This document shows, piece by piece, positions 35,760 through 44,437 of a stretch of 64,000 nucleotides of DNA. Each line of letters begins with the position of its first letter. The stretch's first letter is position 1. The notes under the pieces were generated by a model that was not told where the DNA came from, did not search any database, and saw only the letters and a list, made by a program, of their open reading frames with translations. This DNA comes from CAZICM01 sp964537685. GTDB taxonomy: Bacteria; Myxococcota_A; Polyangia; Polyangiales; Polyangiaceae. The stretch is from assembly GCA_964537685.1 (NCBI GenBank), contig CAZICM010000027.1:1-64000 (forward strand), given 5' to 3'. Made by a program: the position numbers and the translations under genes.

Positions 35760-35803
35760 GGCGCGAAGCTACAAAAGCGCCCCGCCTTGGCAAGCGCTTT
35801 TTG

Positions 35804-35836
35804 TTGTCGAATCGAGATCGTTCGGGTATACCCGAA
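35804..35836 (+). promoter_or_regulatory. Promoter with a perfect 16-bp palindrome over its -10 box
   Basis: TTGTCG (35804-35809), 17 bases, TATACC (35827-35832). The -10 lies in the centre of the perfect inverted repeat TTCGGGTATACCCGAA (35821-35836), seven bases before the ATG of the YwiC-like gene. A dimeric repressor bound there would block transcription. The regulator is not encoded next to it. Confidence 0.5.
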
Positions 35837-35842
35837 AACATC

Positions 35843-36658
35843 ATGAACACCGAAATCTCCCAACCCGTCGGTGTGCCTTCACCCAACCCCAAAGCGCCTT
35901 CCCTGGCCCCCAAGGAACACGGTGCTTATGGTCAAATTTCCATGCCCTTGCTTAGCGCCTTATGCGCCCATACCCCCAATTGGGCCTCCCTTCTCTTGAC
36001 CATAGGCGCCTTCAGCGTCTTTTTCGCGCATGAACCTCTATTAATTCTCATTGGCCACCGGGGAAACAAAGCCAAACGCGAACTATCCGCGCGCGCCCGC
36101 AAACGCTTTTTCCTGCTTGGCCTCATCGCCGCCCTCACATCAGTCCCTGGACTCTGGCTTTCACCCCACGAAGCCCGCCTGGGTATGCTCGCCCCCGCGC
36201 TCGGTATGTTCGCCCTTACCCCCTTTATCTTTGCCAAACAAGAAAAAACCCTCGCGGGAGAAAGCCTTGCCGCCGCAGCCCTTTCCTTTTGCGCCTTTCC
36301 CGTCGCTCTCGCCTCCAAACTCCCTCTTTCGCATGCTCTTGCGATCTGCGTTTCCTTTTCCCTCGCCTTTGCCGCCGCAACCTGGGCCGTACGCAGTGTT
36401 ATTCAACATCATAAATCTCCCACATCCATCATCGCCCGAAGCTGGCCCATCTGTTTACACACGGCACTGCTCATTCTATTTCCGGCCCTTCGCGTCCTCC
36501 CCTGGTTTAGCGCCTACTGTGCCCTACCCATGCTTCTCTTTTCCCTCGCCCTTGTTCTGCGCCCTCCGGCCCCTACATCCTTACGCACCGTCGGCTTTCG
36601 CTTGGTATTTTGCAGTGTACTTCAGGCTCTTTTTCTCATTCTCTTCATCCGGGGCTAA
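35843..36658 (+). CDS. YwiC-like integral membrane protein
   Basis: A 271-residue membrane protein from ATG 35843, the best start because the promoter lies directly upstream. The N-terminal PKEHGAYGQISMPLLSAL is the YwiC signature (PKEHGAW). About eight hydrophobic segments follow, for example LLLTIGAFSVFFAHEPLLILI and ALCAHTPNWASLLLT. A cytoplasmic loop RGNKAKRELSARARKR obeys the positive-inside rule. The family has no firmly known function; its fold has been compared with UbiA-like prenyltransferases, but no DxxxD motif is obvious here. The codon use looks Pro/Ala-heavy as in neighbouring genes. Confidence 0.8.
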   Translation: MNTEISQPVGVPSPNPKAPSLAPKEHGAYGQISMPLLSALCAHTPNWASLLLTIGAFSVFFAHEPLLILIGHRGNKAKRELSARARKRFFLLGLIAALTSVPGLWLSPHEARLGMLAPALGMFALTPFIFAKQEKTLAGESLAAAALSFCAFPVALASKLPLSHALAICVSFSLAFAAATWAVRSVIQHHKSPTSIIARSWPICLHTALLILFPALRVLPWFSAYCALPMLLFSLALVLRPPAPTSLRTVGFRLVFCSVLQALFLILFIRG

Positions 36659-36684
36659 GCGCCCGCCCTCAATAGAAGGAAGCC

Positions 36685-37710
36685 ATGGCTCGAAAACTCA
36701 TTGAACTTGTCGAAAAAAATGGGCCTTGCCACACGGTGATCTGGACCGATCCTCCATCGGGACTCCGGGCATTTCTGGTGCTCGACAATATGGCGCTGGG
36801 GCCGGCCGTGGGAGGTATTCGCACCTGCCGTTATTCATCCGAAATCGATGCCCTGCACGATGCCCTGGCCTTGGCTCGAGCCATGACCATCAAATGCTCC
36901 CTTGCGGGACTCGAAGCAGGCGGGGGCAAATGCGTGGTTATCGATCATGACCGGCTGGATCGAACCCGGGCCTTTGGCTATTTAGGCAAGCGCATCGAAG
37001 AACTGGGAGGTGCCTTTAGGACGGCGGGAGACCTGGGCACCCGGGCGGCCGATCTTCAAATCCTCGCGGCGCACACCCAATATGCCCACACCGACGAGCG
37101 AGGTCTATCGGCGGCTGTGGCTCGGGGGCTTGTTCAATGCATTAAAGCATGTGCTGTGGAACGAGGCTATCGAAACATCCAACATTTACGGATAGCCATT
37201 CAAGGGATGGGCCTCATAGGAACGGCTGCGGCATCGGCGCTGGCGAGCGAAGGGGCCGAATTGTATTGCGCCGATCTCAATTCTGAGCGGGCCGAACAAG
37301 TCGTCCGGGTGCTTGGAGGCAACGTATTGGCGGCGGATGAAATTCTGATGTCGGAAGTTGACATCATCGCGCCCTGCGGGGCTGGAGGCGTATTGAGCAC
37401 CGACATTGCCGAACGCATGCGGGCGTGGGCGGTATGCGGGGCGGCGAACAATATTCTGGCATCCCCCCAAGCCGAACGAATTCTCTGTGAGCGAGGGATT
37501 TTGATGGTACCCGATCCCATTGCATCGGCGGGAGCGGTAATCGAAGGGATAGGGCAAAGCGTGATGGGGCTTGCGGATCGAAAGCCCTTGATAGACCGGC
37601 TCTTTGAAACGGCGCGGGAAGTGCTTTCGCAAAGCCGGCACAGTGGAAGGCTTCCATCCGAAATCGCGCGGGAGAAGGCATTTCGGCGTATTCAAGCGGG
37701 GAGATGGTAG
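36685..37710 (+). CDS. Glu/Leu/Phe/Val dehydrogenase family (leucine dehydrogenase-like)
   Basis: A 341-residue amino-acid dehydrogenase, 26 bases after the YwiC-like gene. Substrate domain: LDNMALGPAVGGIRTCRY (~34-51), the catalytic Lys in MTIKCSLAGLEAGGGKCVV (~66-84, GGGK), and FRTAGDLGT (~111-119). The NAD-binding Rossmann fold has IAIQGMGLIGTAAASAL (~170-186) and ends at CADLN. VCGAANNIL and PDPIASAGAVI are also conserved. Leucine dehydrogenase oxidatively deaminates branched-chain amino acids. Phenylalanine or valine as substrate cannot be excluded. Confidence 0.88.
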   Translation: MARKLIELVEKNGPCHTVIWTDPPSGLRAFLVLDNMALGPAVGGIRTCRYSSEIDALHDALALARAMTIKCSLAGLEAGGGKCVVIDHDRLDRTRAFGYLGKRIEELGGAFRTAGDLGTRAADLQILAAHTQYAHTDERGLSAAVARGLVQCIKACAVERGYRNIQHLRIAIQGMGLIGTAAASALASEGAELYCADLNSERAEQVVRVLGGNVLAADEILMSEVDIIAPCGAGGVLSTDIAERMRAWAVCGAANNILASPQAERILCERGILMVPDPIASAGAVIEGIGQSVMGLADRKPLIDRLFETAREVLSQSRHSGRLPSEIAREKAFRRIQAGRW

Positions 37711-38147
37711 CTTAGGCCCTCACCACCGCCACCCTCTTGCCTGAAGGCGTTAACCCTTCAATTGCTCAAGGTCAGCGCCCGGACTGCAATATGAAATAGA
37801 CTCGACGAATGCGACCGAGCCAAACCGCCCGACGCTATCTCAATAATCCCGTACATTGCGCATACCCACCAGGGCCAAAGACCAGGGAAAACTCTTCACA
37901 ACGCCGCTTCTTGCACCGAGAAAGAAGAGGGGGGTCTCTTTTTAGAAAACGCGAAATCTGCGCCCGCGGCGCGGCATTTGCGGACTGATCCTAATTTCGA
38001 TTCTGTTGTTGGGCTTTGGGATGCGGCATGGAAATTGAACCACATGCCAGAGCCACTTCCTCCATAATCATTTGACCGTCCACTCACCCAATTGGAAATG
38101 GTTGCCATTCCCCTTGCTGTGTGGCGTAGTGGGTCTGTGGTACCGGA
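37711..38147. other. Intergenic region, no firmly supported gene
   Basis: About 440 bases. A minus-strand 70-residue frame (37896-38108) begins MATISNWVSGRSNDYGGSGS, but its ribosome-like AAGGGGA touches the ATG and the C-terminal half looks non-coding, so I leave it out. The region presumably holds the promoter of the caspase gene. Confidence 0.4.
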
Positions 38148-39107
38148 ATGCCCATGTCAAAGAAAGCATTAATCGTTGGAATTAACGAGTACGATCAATT
38201 CCCAGGCCTTGGAGGCGCCGTGAGAGACGCTCGTTCCATCGCTGAGATCCTTCATCGCAACGATGACAAGACGATCAACTATGATTGTCGACTGCTGGTG
38301 AGTGGCGATTGCCCATTTATTACACGCGAATACCTGCGCCGCCAATGGAGCGAGCTCTTTAATGGATTTAAAGGCCCTATCCTTTTCTTCTTCGCGGGGC
38401 ACGGTTTTGTTAACGAAATTGGCGGTTATATCTGCACTTATGATGGTACGCGGGACGAGCCGGGCGTGCCGATGAATGATCTAATCGTAATGGCCAATAA
38501 GTCCTCCGCAAGCGAAGTATTGATCATACTAGATTGCTGTTATAGCGGCGCGCTCGGGAATTCACCCTATAGCGATGGCTTGTCAGCGCTACGCGAAGGA
38601 GTAACGCTATTGGCGGCCAGTCGGCCAAGCGAGCAGGCGAAGGAGCGCTTTGGGCGCGGTTTGTTCACTGCCCTGCTCTGTGACGCCTTGAAGGGCTCCG
38701 CGGCAAATTTGCGTGGTCAAGTCACAGCGGCGGATTTATACGCATATGCCGATCAAGCACTTGGAGCATGGGAGCAGCGGCCTCTTTACAAATCCTATAG
38801 CAGCGCTTTTTCCGTCATACGGCAATGCACGCCCTTGATATCCGATGAAGCCCTTCGCGCATTGGTTGAACTATTCCCAACAGAAGAGGCCGAAATCCTC
38901 CTCGACCCAAGTTATGAGTATACACAGCCCGAGGCCGATCCAAACCATGTCGAGAAATTCAACAAGCTCAAAACGCTGCGCAATGCGGGGCTTTTATATT
39001 CTACCCGCCAACCTGATCTGTATTGGTCTGCCATTCGCCGCGGTGGCGCAGCCCTGACTCCGTGGGGCAAACGCTACTGGCGAATGGCTCAGAAAGATCT
39101 CATTTAG
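38148..39107 (+). CDS. Caspase-family (C14) protease with C-terminal winged-helix-like domain
   Basis: A 319-residue protein. The caspase-like domain (~4-220) begins KKALIVGINEYDQFPGLGGAVRDA and has the catalytic His in FFFAGHGF (His85) and Cys in LDCCYSG (Cys131). LLAASRPSEQAKE and GRGLFTALLCDAL are the usual later segments. The last ~85 residues, FPTEEAEILLD ... NKLKTLRNAGLLYS ... ALTPWGKRYWRM, look like the small winged-helix 'effector-associated' tail found on many bacterial caspases. Known bacterial caspases cleave proteins in stress, cell-death or phage-defence settings. Two further genes follow in the same direction. Confidence 0.88.
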   Translation: MPMSKKALIVGINEYDQFPGLGGAVRDARSIAEILHRNDDKTINYDCRLLVSGDCPFITREYLRRQWSELFNGFKGPILFFFAGHGFVNEIGGYICTYDGTRDEPGVPMNDLIVMANKSSASEVLIILDCCYSGALGNSPYSDGLSALREGVTLLAASRPSEQAKERFGRGLFTALLCDALKGSAANLRGQVTAADLYAYADQALGAWEQRPLYKSYSSAFSVIRQCTPLISDEALRALVELFPTEEAEILLDPSYEYTQPEADPNHVEKFNKLKTLRNAGLLYSTRQPDLYWSAIRRGGAALTPWGKRYWRMAQKDLI

Positions 39108-39113
39108 CAAGTT

Positions 39114-39239
39114 ATGAACATTGGTATTACCGGGCATCAGCTTCCTGGGATAAGGCCATGCAGGAAGTGGTTCAGGCAAACATCGCGGTACGCGCAGAGC
39201 AAGGGGGTACAACCTTTTTCACCATGAGCAGAGGTATGT
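39114..39239 (+). pseudogene. Remnant of a SLOG-like (nucleotide-sensing) domain gene
   Basis: Six bases after the caspase stop an ATG reads MNIGITGHQ, a start typical of DprA/LOG-like SLOG proteins, but the frame then degenerates and stops after 37 codons. Another forward frame over the same bases reads WDKAMQEVVQANIAVRAEQGG, which would suit the first helix after such a start. This suggests a 5' fragment with a frameshift and a large deletion. The match is short, so the call is tentative. Confidence 0.35.
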
Positions 39240-40697
39240 ATGACACGCCGAACAGAAACTAAACGGTATGATGAGCAAAGCGCAAAGCAAGATATGCTCA
39301 AGTCTCCGCGAAGACAGGAGTTATTGCTTGGAGGGATTGTCTTGCTTGCATACTTGTTGGTGTTCGGCGGCCTTGCTGCATGTGAGACCATAACAGACGG
39401 CAAAACGTTAATCTCCAACATACCTTGGGGAATCGATGCTGCTGTTCTTTCAGGGATAATTATTCTCGTAGCTGGAGGTGCAATTCTGCCCAAATTGCAT
39501 AGAAGGCAGTGCTTGCGCATTATTCGGGGAGAAGACAGTTTCAGCGAGCTTCACTTTTACGCATATATGCGTGTTTCTCCAATTGTTATTGCCGCTCCGC
39601 TGTTGGGTATGGCGGTGCTAAATATTGTTATTCTCAGCGAGGCTTTTGGCCAGCGCCTGACGGCAGCACACCGCTTTGCGAATACATTGGGTCATATATT
39701 GATAGCGTTCGCACTGCTGTATCACCGCCTTCCAAATTGCCGGCGCTCAATCAAATATGGAGCCCTGTTTACAGGTATGGCTACAAATTCGGTCGTTAAT
39801 ACAATCACGATGGTTGCTGGTCCTTATATCGATTCTGACTACGTGTCCTATTATTTAGAGGTCTCACACGTAGAGGTAAATTGGCCCGTATATCTCTTTT
39901 ATTTAAGCATAAGCGTTCTAAGCCCGATCGTGATGCTCTTGGTCATGCAGCGGTGGCTAAAACCTGAATCGCCGCTTTACCCGGGCGAGCGATCGACACA
40001 CCTTGCGTTTCGCTTCTATCGCTTCGCCATGCGGTATGGCCCCGGCGGCTTTCTCCAAACCGTCTTTTTCATCTTGCTCAGGCTCATTCCATTCGTCGGC
40101 GACTTCTACTGGGCAGCACGTATATGGACCAAGCAGCGCCTCGCACAGACGCCTGTTCTTTTCCTTAGATCGTTTGCGCATAAGAGCACAGGTTTGATCT
40201 TCGGGAATATTGTCCTTCCAGCCCTCTACCGAAGGGCCGTGGTGGTAACGCTTGTGCACCCCTCTCAAACGGGCGCGGAGCTAAACCAACTGGTACATAT
40301 GGCGTGGACGCCAAGCATATTTAGTGTCCCCAATGAGCGGTGGGAAGAATGGTTTAAGAGGCGCTTATCCACCGCCCTAGCCGTGGTGGTCGATGCGACG
40401 GTCTTAACACCCAGTACCGAATGGGAACTAAAGACGGCCGCCAGCGTCGTTGGTGCCGATCGGGTGGCCGTGCTGGCACCCAAAGGGCTCCGAAAGTATC
40501 TCTCCAATTGCACATTGATTGAGTTTTCGTCCGATGATCCGAAGGCGGCGCGTCCGGCCGTTGAACAATGGATGGATGGTGTGATGGCGCGGGTATTTGA
40601 AACGGCCCTTCCAGCCAAGCGGGCGAGACCAAAAAAGACCAAAAAAAAGACCCGCCACCCTGCCCGCAGTCTCAAGCGCAACCGCCTCCCCTTGTAA
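39240..40697 (+). CDS. Multi-pass membrane protein with cytoplasmic effector-like domain
   Basis: A 485-residue protein, ATG 39240 behind AGAGG. About seven transmembrane helices fill residues ~28-310 (for example LLLGGIVLLAYLLVFGGLAA and GIIILVAGGAILP). The C-terminal ~170 residues are soluble: PVLFLRSFAHKS (~316-327), VVVTLVHPSQTGAELNQ, LAVVVDATVLTPSTEWEL and RVAVLAP. This arrangement (xLFLRSF, later xWEL, VLxP) resembles a TIR/Rossmann-like domain linked to membrane helices in bacterial conflict systems. The tail is very basic. It lies after the caspase and the SLOG remnant. I recognise the pattern but cannot name the family with certainty. Confidence 0.75.
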   Translation: MTRRTETKRYDEQSAKQDMLKSPRRQELLLGGIVLLAYLLVFGGLAACETITDGKTLISNIPWGIDAAVLSGIIILVAGGAILPKLHRRQCLRIIRGEDSFSELHFYAYMRVSPIVIAAPLLGMAVLNIVILSEAFGQRLTAAHRFANTLGHILIAFALLYHRLPNCRRSIKYGALFTGMATNSVVNTITMVAGPYIDSDYVSYYLEVSHVEVNWPVYLFYLSISVLSPIVMLLVMQRWLKPESPLYPGERSTHLAFRFYRFAMRYGPGGFLQTVFFILLRLIPFVGDFYWAARIWTKQRLAQTPVLFLRSFAHKSTGLIFGNIVLPALYRRAVVVTLVHPSQTGAELNQLVHMAWTPSIFSVPNERWEEWFKRRLSTALAVVVDATVLTPSTEWELKTAASVVGADRVAVLAPKGLRKYLSNCTLIEFSSDDPKAARPAVEQWMDGVMARVFETALPAKRARPKKTKKKTRHPARSLKRNRLPL

Positions 40698-40769
40698 CCT
40701 TTCCCCGCACCCGCTTTATACCTCGTTGTGCCCGCGGCAATTGCGCCGTGCGGCCCGGAGGATTGGTCC

Positions 40770-41813
40770 ATGAAAAATCTCAAGGCACTCACTTGCATCT
40801 GCATTCTTGCTGCTGTCCCGTCTATCCCCATCGCGGCCAAGGCGGGCGCGACGACATTTCCCGGCGAAAACTCCTTTTCATTCGCCGGATATCCGCTGGC
40901 TATCTATAACTATCTCCATGTGTGCGCAGCCAATACGCCTGGCTGCCATCTCGCCCTGGGTGTTCCACTGGGGCCGGGGCCAAGACTGGTCTCCCATATC
41001 GTCGAAGAACTCCAAAACGGCGTGGCTGTGCGAGGCAGCACCAGCTCGCTGGATCCCTATGGAACCATGACCTACCATACCATGGAGCTGGAGCTTCATA
41101 CCGAGGATTTCTTTGTCGACAATCCCAACGCCCATATCGCCATCGCGCCAAGAGCCTTTTTGCCCTATGTCATTCCAGGCACAACCACGCCCTATAATGG
41201 CTATGCCCCCTTTGAAATGGATGGCGCCGCCCGAAGGCCGCACGCCTATGGAAATGGAATCATTTTAGGGAAAGTGCCCTGCAACAATGGACTCGGGGGC
41301 ATTACACCCGCGGGCTATCAAAATGGAAACCAGGACGGCACACCCGACGGCCATGTATTTGGGGTAGCCATCGAGCACTTTTTAGGCACCGGCAGCCCAG
41401 AAAACAAAACCGCATGCCCAGCGGCATCCAGCCAAAGCACGTTGGATCCATGGTCGGTCTATTCCATCAAGGTATCTGTGAGACAAGCTCCCTGCCCGCC
41501 TCCCTCCGCAGCCCAATGCCGCACGGTTGCGTATTCCATCCAAAAAACCGGGCCGGTCTTTGGCCCTACACCCATCATCAAAGGCGGTGGAGGCACAGCC
41601 TTTCTGGACAACTCCGAACCCGAGCCCAGCGGGCCGGTCTTTGGCGGCACCGCCCCGATTGTGCCACGGGGCTGGAGCCGATTGCTGTACGCGGATCGCT
41701 CCAGTTGGTTTATCGCCAATGTGTTGACAGAGCCAGGGAAAAACTGGTCCTTCCAAGTCAAGAATGTACAGCTTAGCGTGAGCAACGCCGCACCGGCCTG
41801 GTGGGTGGATTAA
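40770..41813 (+). CDS. Secreted hypothetical protein
   Basis: A 347-residue protein from ATG 40770 with GGAGGA upstream (40757-40762). A signal peptide MKNLKALTCICILAAVPSI ends near AAKA; the mature part is Cys-containing and beta-rich, with Gly/Pro/Thr-rich turns and aromatic strands, for example GTMTYHTMELELHTEDFF and SWFIANVLTEPGKNWSFQVKN. No membrane anchor or domain recognised. The sequence GPVFGPTP / GPVFGGTAP repeats (~260-305). Probably periplasmic or extracellular. Confidence 0.75.
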   Translation: MKNLKALTCICILAAVPSIPIAAKAGATTFPGENSFSFAGYPLAIYNYLHVCAANTPGCHLALGVPLGPGPRLVSHIVEELQNGVAVRGSTSSLDPYGTMTYHTMELELHTEDFFVDNPNAHIAIAPRAFLPYVIPGTTTPYNGYAPFEMDGAARRPHAYGNGIILGKVPCNNGLGGITPAGYQNGNQDGTPDGHVFGVAIEHFLGTGSPENKTACPAASSQSTLDPWSVYSIKVSVRQAPCPPPSAAQCRTVAYSIQKTGPVFGPTPIIKGGGGTAFLDNSEPEPSGPVFGGTAPIVPRGWSRLLYADRSSWFIANVLTEPGKNWSFQVKNVQLSVSNAAPAWWVD

Positions 41814-41825
41814 CCTGGTTGAGAT

Positions 41826-41861
41826 GGACGCTTCCATGCCGGAATCTCGACGGCAGCGTCC
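41826..41861. terminator. Possible two-way terminator hairpin
   Basis: GGACGCT (41826-41832) pairs with AGCGTCC (41855-41861), with a further inner CCG/CGG pairing, between two convergent genes. There is no clear T run, so it would be an imperfect intrinsic terminator. Confidence 0.3.
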
Positions 41862-41877
41862 CGCCATAAACGCTTCC

Positions 41878-42765
41878 CTACGCCGCCCCCGATTCCACCA
41901 TCGCCGCCGGCCTCGACAACCGATGCAATCGCTCTCCCACTCCCCTTAACCAATACCCAAGACTCTCCCGCCTCGCCCATCCAGGTACCGCCTCCACAGC
42001 CTCCCTCATCAGCTTCTCCAATAACCGCTCCGAACCATGCAACCCCAAACGATGCGCCACGTTCGGTCGCCCCAACGCTAAATCCCGCCCCACGGGCTTG
42101 CCCATCTCTTCCGCCGAACCTACCAAATCCTGAATATCATCCGCTACCTGATACGCTTCCCCCACCCGCTGTCCCAATCTCCGAAATGCTTCCCCATCCG
42201 CCCCCGCCGAAAGCGCTCCAGCCACCGCCGCCGCTTCAAACAATGCCCCCGTCTTCGCCCGCCGATACGTCGCCATCGGAATGCAATCCTCCGATTCCCA
42301 CGCCTGCCCCGCGATAATCCCATGCGGCATCCCCACGCCCGCCGACATCACCCGCATTAAACCCGCCAATGGACACGTTGGCAGCGACTCCGCCGCCACC
42401 GCCAGCGCCTCATACCCAAGCACAATCAATTGATCCCCAACCAACACCGCCAGCGGCTCTCCATATACCCGATGCACCGTCGGACGCCCCCGCCTCATCG
42501 GCGCATCGTCAAAACATGGCAAATCATCGTGCACCAGCGACGCGCAATGAAACAATTCCACCGCCGCCGCCGCCGCTTGACTAAGCTCGGGCCATGGATC
42601 TCCACACGCTTCCGCCACCCTTAAACATAACTGAGGACGAATACGCGCCCCTCCAGGAAATACCGCGTGCTCCAACGCATCGACCAACATGGGCGGCGCT
42701 CCCCCTTCTGATGCCCTGTCCAATACAGCCCGAAGTGTCCCCTCAATGCGTTCGCCAATGTCCAT
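41878..42765 (-). CDS. crtE: Geranylgeranyl diphosphate synthase (polyprenyl synthetase)
   Basis: A 295-residue trans-prenyltransferase from ATG 42765. A longer frame would begin at TTG 42801, but that TTG is the first part of a TTGACA -35-like sequence. First Asp-rich motif HDDLPCFDDAPMRRGRPT (79-96); second motif DDIQDLVG; also GGARIRPQL at ~38-46. It condenses isopentenyl diphosphate to C20 GGPP, the precursor of phytoene, in the cytoplasm. It is divergent from crtD, separated by 88 bases. Repeated TACAA words on its sense strand in that gap (TATACAAGTCTACAAAT) recall a MerR/CarH-type operator. Confidence 0.9.
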   Translation of the reverse strand: MDIGERIEGTLRAVLDRASEGGAPPMLVDALEHAVFPGGARIRPQLCLRVAEACGDPWPELSQAAAAAVELFHCASLVHDDLPCFDDAPMRRGRPTVHRVYGEPLAVLVGDQLIVLGYEALAVAAESLPTCPLAGLMRVMSAGVGMPHGIIAGQAWESEDCIPMATYRRAKTGALFEAAAVAGALSAGADGEAFRRLGQRVGEAYQVADDIQDLVGSAEEMGKPVGRDLALGRPNVAHRLGLHGSERLLEKLMREAVEAVPGWARRESLGYWLRGVGERLHRLSRPAAMVESGAA

Positions 42766-42818
42766 GGGTAGCGATTTGTAGACTTGTATATAGATTGTCA
42801 AGAGTCAATCCTTAACCC

Positions 42819-42846
42819 TCGACAAAAATTATACGTGCCCTATAGA
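42819..42846 (+). promoter_or_regulatory. Promoter of the crtD operon
   Basis: TCGACA (42819-42824), 16 bases, TATAGA (42841-42846), then seven bases to the crtD ATG at 42854. No Shine-Dalgarno fits in that space, so the mRNA is probably leaderless. The same gap holds the crtE promoter on the other strand, so both could be controlled together. Confidence 0.5.
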
Positions 42847-42853
42847 GACGGCT

Positions 42854-44437
42854 ATGGGTCAGGGCACTCCAAAGATTGTGGTGGTGGGCGCGGGCATCGG
42901 CGGCTTGTCGGCGGCCGTGCAGATGGCGCATGCGGGCGCATCTGTGACCGTATTGGAAAGGGCAGCCCAGGTGGGTGGAAAGATGCGGCAGATTACGCAC
43001 GCAGGCCAAGCCATCGATGCAGGTCCAACGGTCATGACGATGCGATGGGTGTTTGACGATTTGTTTAGCCGCGCAGGCGCTCAGCTTTCGGATTTTGTGC
43101 GGCTTAAACGGGCGGAACGGCTGGCCCGGCATCAATGGCCCGATGGCTCGGTCTTGGATTTGTATTCCGATATCGAGCGATCGGCCGATGCCATCGGAAG
43201 CTTTGCGGGCCTTCGCGAAGCCCAAGGTTATCGGGACTTTTGCGCCTATGCCCAGCGCATGTTCAATGCGGTCGACCAGCCTTTTCTGCGCTCGGAACGG
43301 CCTTCGGTGATGTCGCTTTTTGAACTCGCCGGAAAAATTGGCCTATCGGCGATGTCTCATATGGACGGGCTTCGCACGCTGTGGAAATCCCTGGGCGATT
43401 TCTTTCAAGATCCCAGGCTGCGCCAGATGTTCGCCCGTTATTCGACCTATTGTGGCTCCTCGCCCTTTTTAGCGCCCGCCACGCTCAATGTCATCGCCCA
43501 TGTCGAACGCGAAGGCGTGTGGATGGTCGAAGGGGGTATGTATCGCATCGCCCAAGCCCTAAAGACCTTGGCCGAACGCCTGGGCGTGCATATTCGATGC
43601 GGGGAGCATGTGGAAGAAGTGCTCCTTCAGCGGGGACGGGTCTCTGGGCTAAGACTCGCGGGGGGTGAACGGATATCGGCCGATGCCGTGGTGCTGAACA
43701 CCGATGTCGCGGCCCTGGGCGCCGGCCTTTTGGGAAAGGATATCAAAAAAAGCGCCCCAGAAACCAGCGATCGCTCTCTATCCGCCGTCACTTGGGCCAT
43801 GGTCGCCAAAGCCGATGGATTCCCCTTGATACGGCACACTGTCTTCTTTTCCAAAGACTATCCAGGCGAATTTAAAGAACTTTTCGATCAACAAAGACTG
43901 CCTTCCGATCCCACCGTCTACGTATGCGCCCAAGATCGGGATGACGACGGACTAGACCCTGCGTCTCCCGCGGCAACAACAGGTGAAGAAAGGCTTTTGT
44001 GTTTGGTCAACGCGCCCGCCGCCGGCGATAGGCGGCCTTCTTTTAGCAATGCGGAGATTGAAGCATGTGGAATGCGAATGTTCGACCGTTTACGGCGTTC
44101 TGGACTCAAGCTTACCGTCTGCTCGGACAAAGCAGCCGTGACAACACCCCAGGATTTCGAGCGGCTTTTCCCGGCGACGGGAGGAGCTCTGTACGGCCCG
44201 GCCTCGCACGGGTGGAAAGCGGCCTTCAACCGCGCGGCGGCGCGTACCAAGACCCCAGGTCTCTACCTAGCGGGGGGGAGCGCGCACCCGGGAGCGGGCG
44301 TACCGATGGCGGCGATGAGCGGATCCCTCGCGGCGAAGAATGTGCTCTCGGACCTCGCTTCGACGCGCCGATTCCCGATCATGGCTATGCCTGGTGGTAT
44401 CTCGACATCATCAGCGATGACGGGCGGCATGCGCTGA
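42854..44437 (+). CDS. crtD: 1-hydroxycarotenoid 3,4-desaturase (CrtD-like)
   Basis: A 527-residue CrtI/CrtD-family flavoprotein. FAD site: IVVVGAGIGGLSAAVQMAHAG (~8-28) and DAGPTVMTMRWVFDDLF (~55-71); the C-terminal carotenoid-desaturase signature is LYLAGGSAHPGAGVPMAAMSG. MTMRWVF after the DAGPT motif and the company of CrtC mark it as CrtD rather than phytoene desaturase. It inserts a double bond next to the 1-hydroxyl made by CrtC. Membrane-associated. It is first of a three-gene plus-strand operon. The last ~80 codons overlap the open frame of crtC. Confidence 0.9.
   Translation: MGQGTPKIVVVGAGIGGLSAAVQMAHAGASVTVLERAAQVGGKMRQITHAGQAIDAGPTVMTMRWVFDDLFSRAGAQLSDFVRLKRAERLARHQWPDGSVLDLYSDIERSADAIGSFAGLREAQGYRDFCAYAQRMFNAVDQPFLRSERPSVMSLFELAGKIGLSAMSHMDGLRTLWKSLGDFFQDPRLRQMFARYSTYCGSSPFLAPATLNVIAHVEREGVWMVEGGMYRIAQALKTLAERLGVHIRCGEHVEEVLLQRGRVSGLRLAGGERISADAVVLNTDVAALGAGLLGKDIKKSAPETSDRSLSAVTWAMVAKADGFPLIRHTVFFSKDYPGEFKELFDQQRLPSDPTVYVCAQDRDDDGLDPASPAATTGEERLLCLVNAPAAGDRRPSFSNAEIEACGMRMFDRLRRSGLKLTVCSDKAAVTTPQDFERLFPATGGALYGPASHGWKAAFNRAAARTKTPGLYLAGGSAHPGAGVPMAAMSGSLAAKNVLSDLASTRRFPIMAMPGGISTSSAMTGGMR

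Noticed and set aside
37896..38108. Minus-strand ORF of 70 residues before the caspase gene
   Set aside because: The ribosome-like sequence touches the start codon and the second half does not look like protein.
42766..42801. TTG start giving a 12-residue longer crtE
   Set aside because: The TTG is the first half of a TTGACA -35-like hexamer and the extra residues are not conserved in prenyl synthases.
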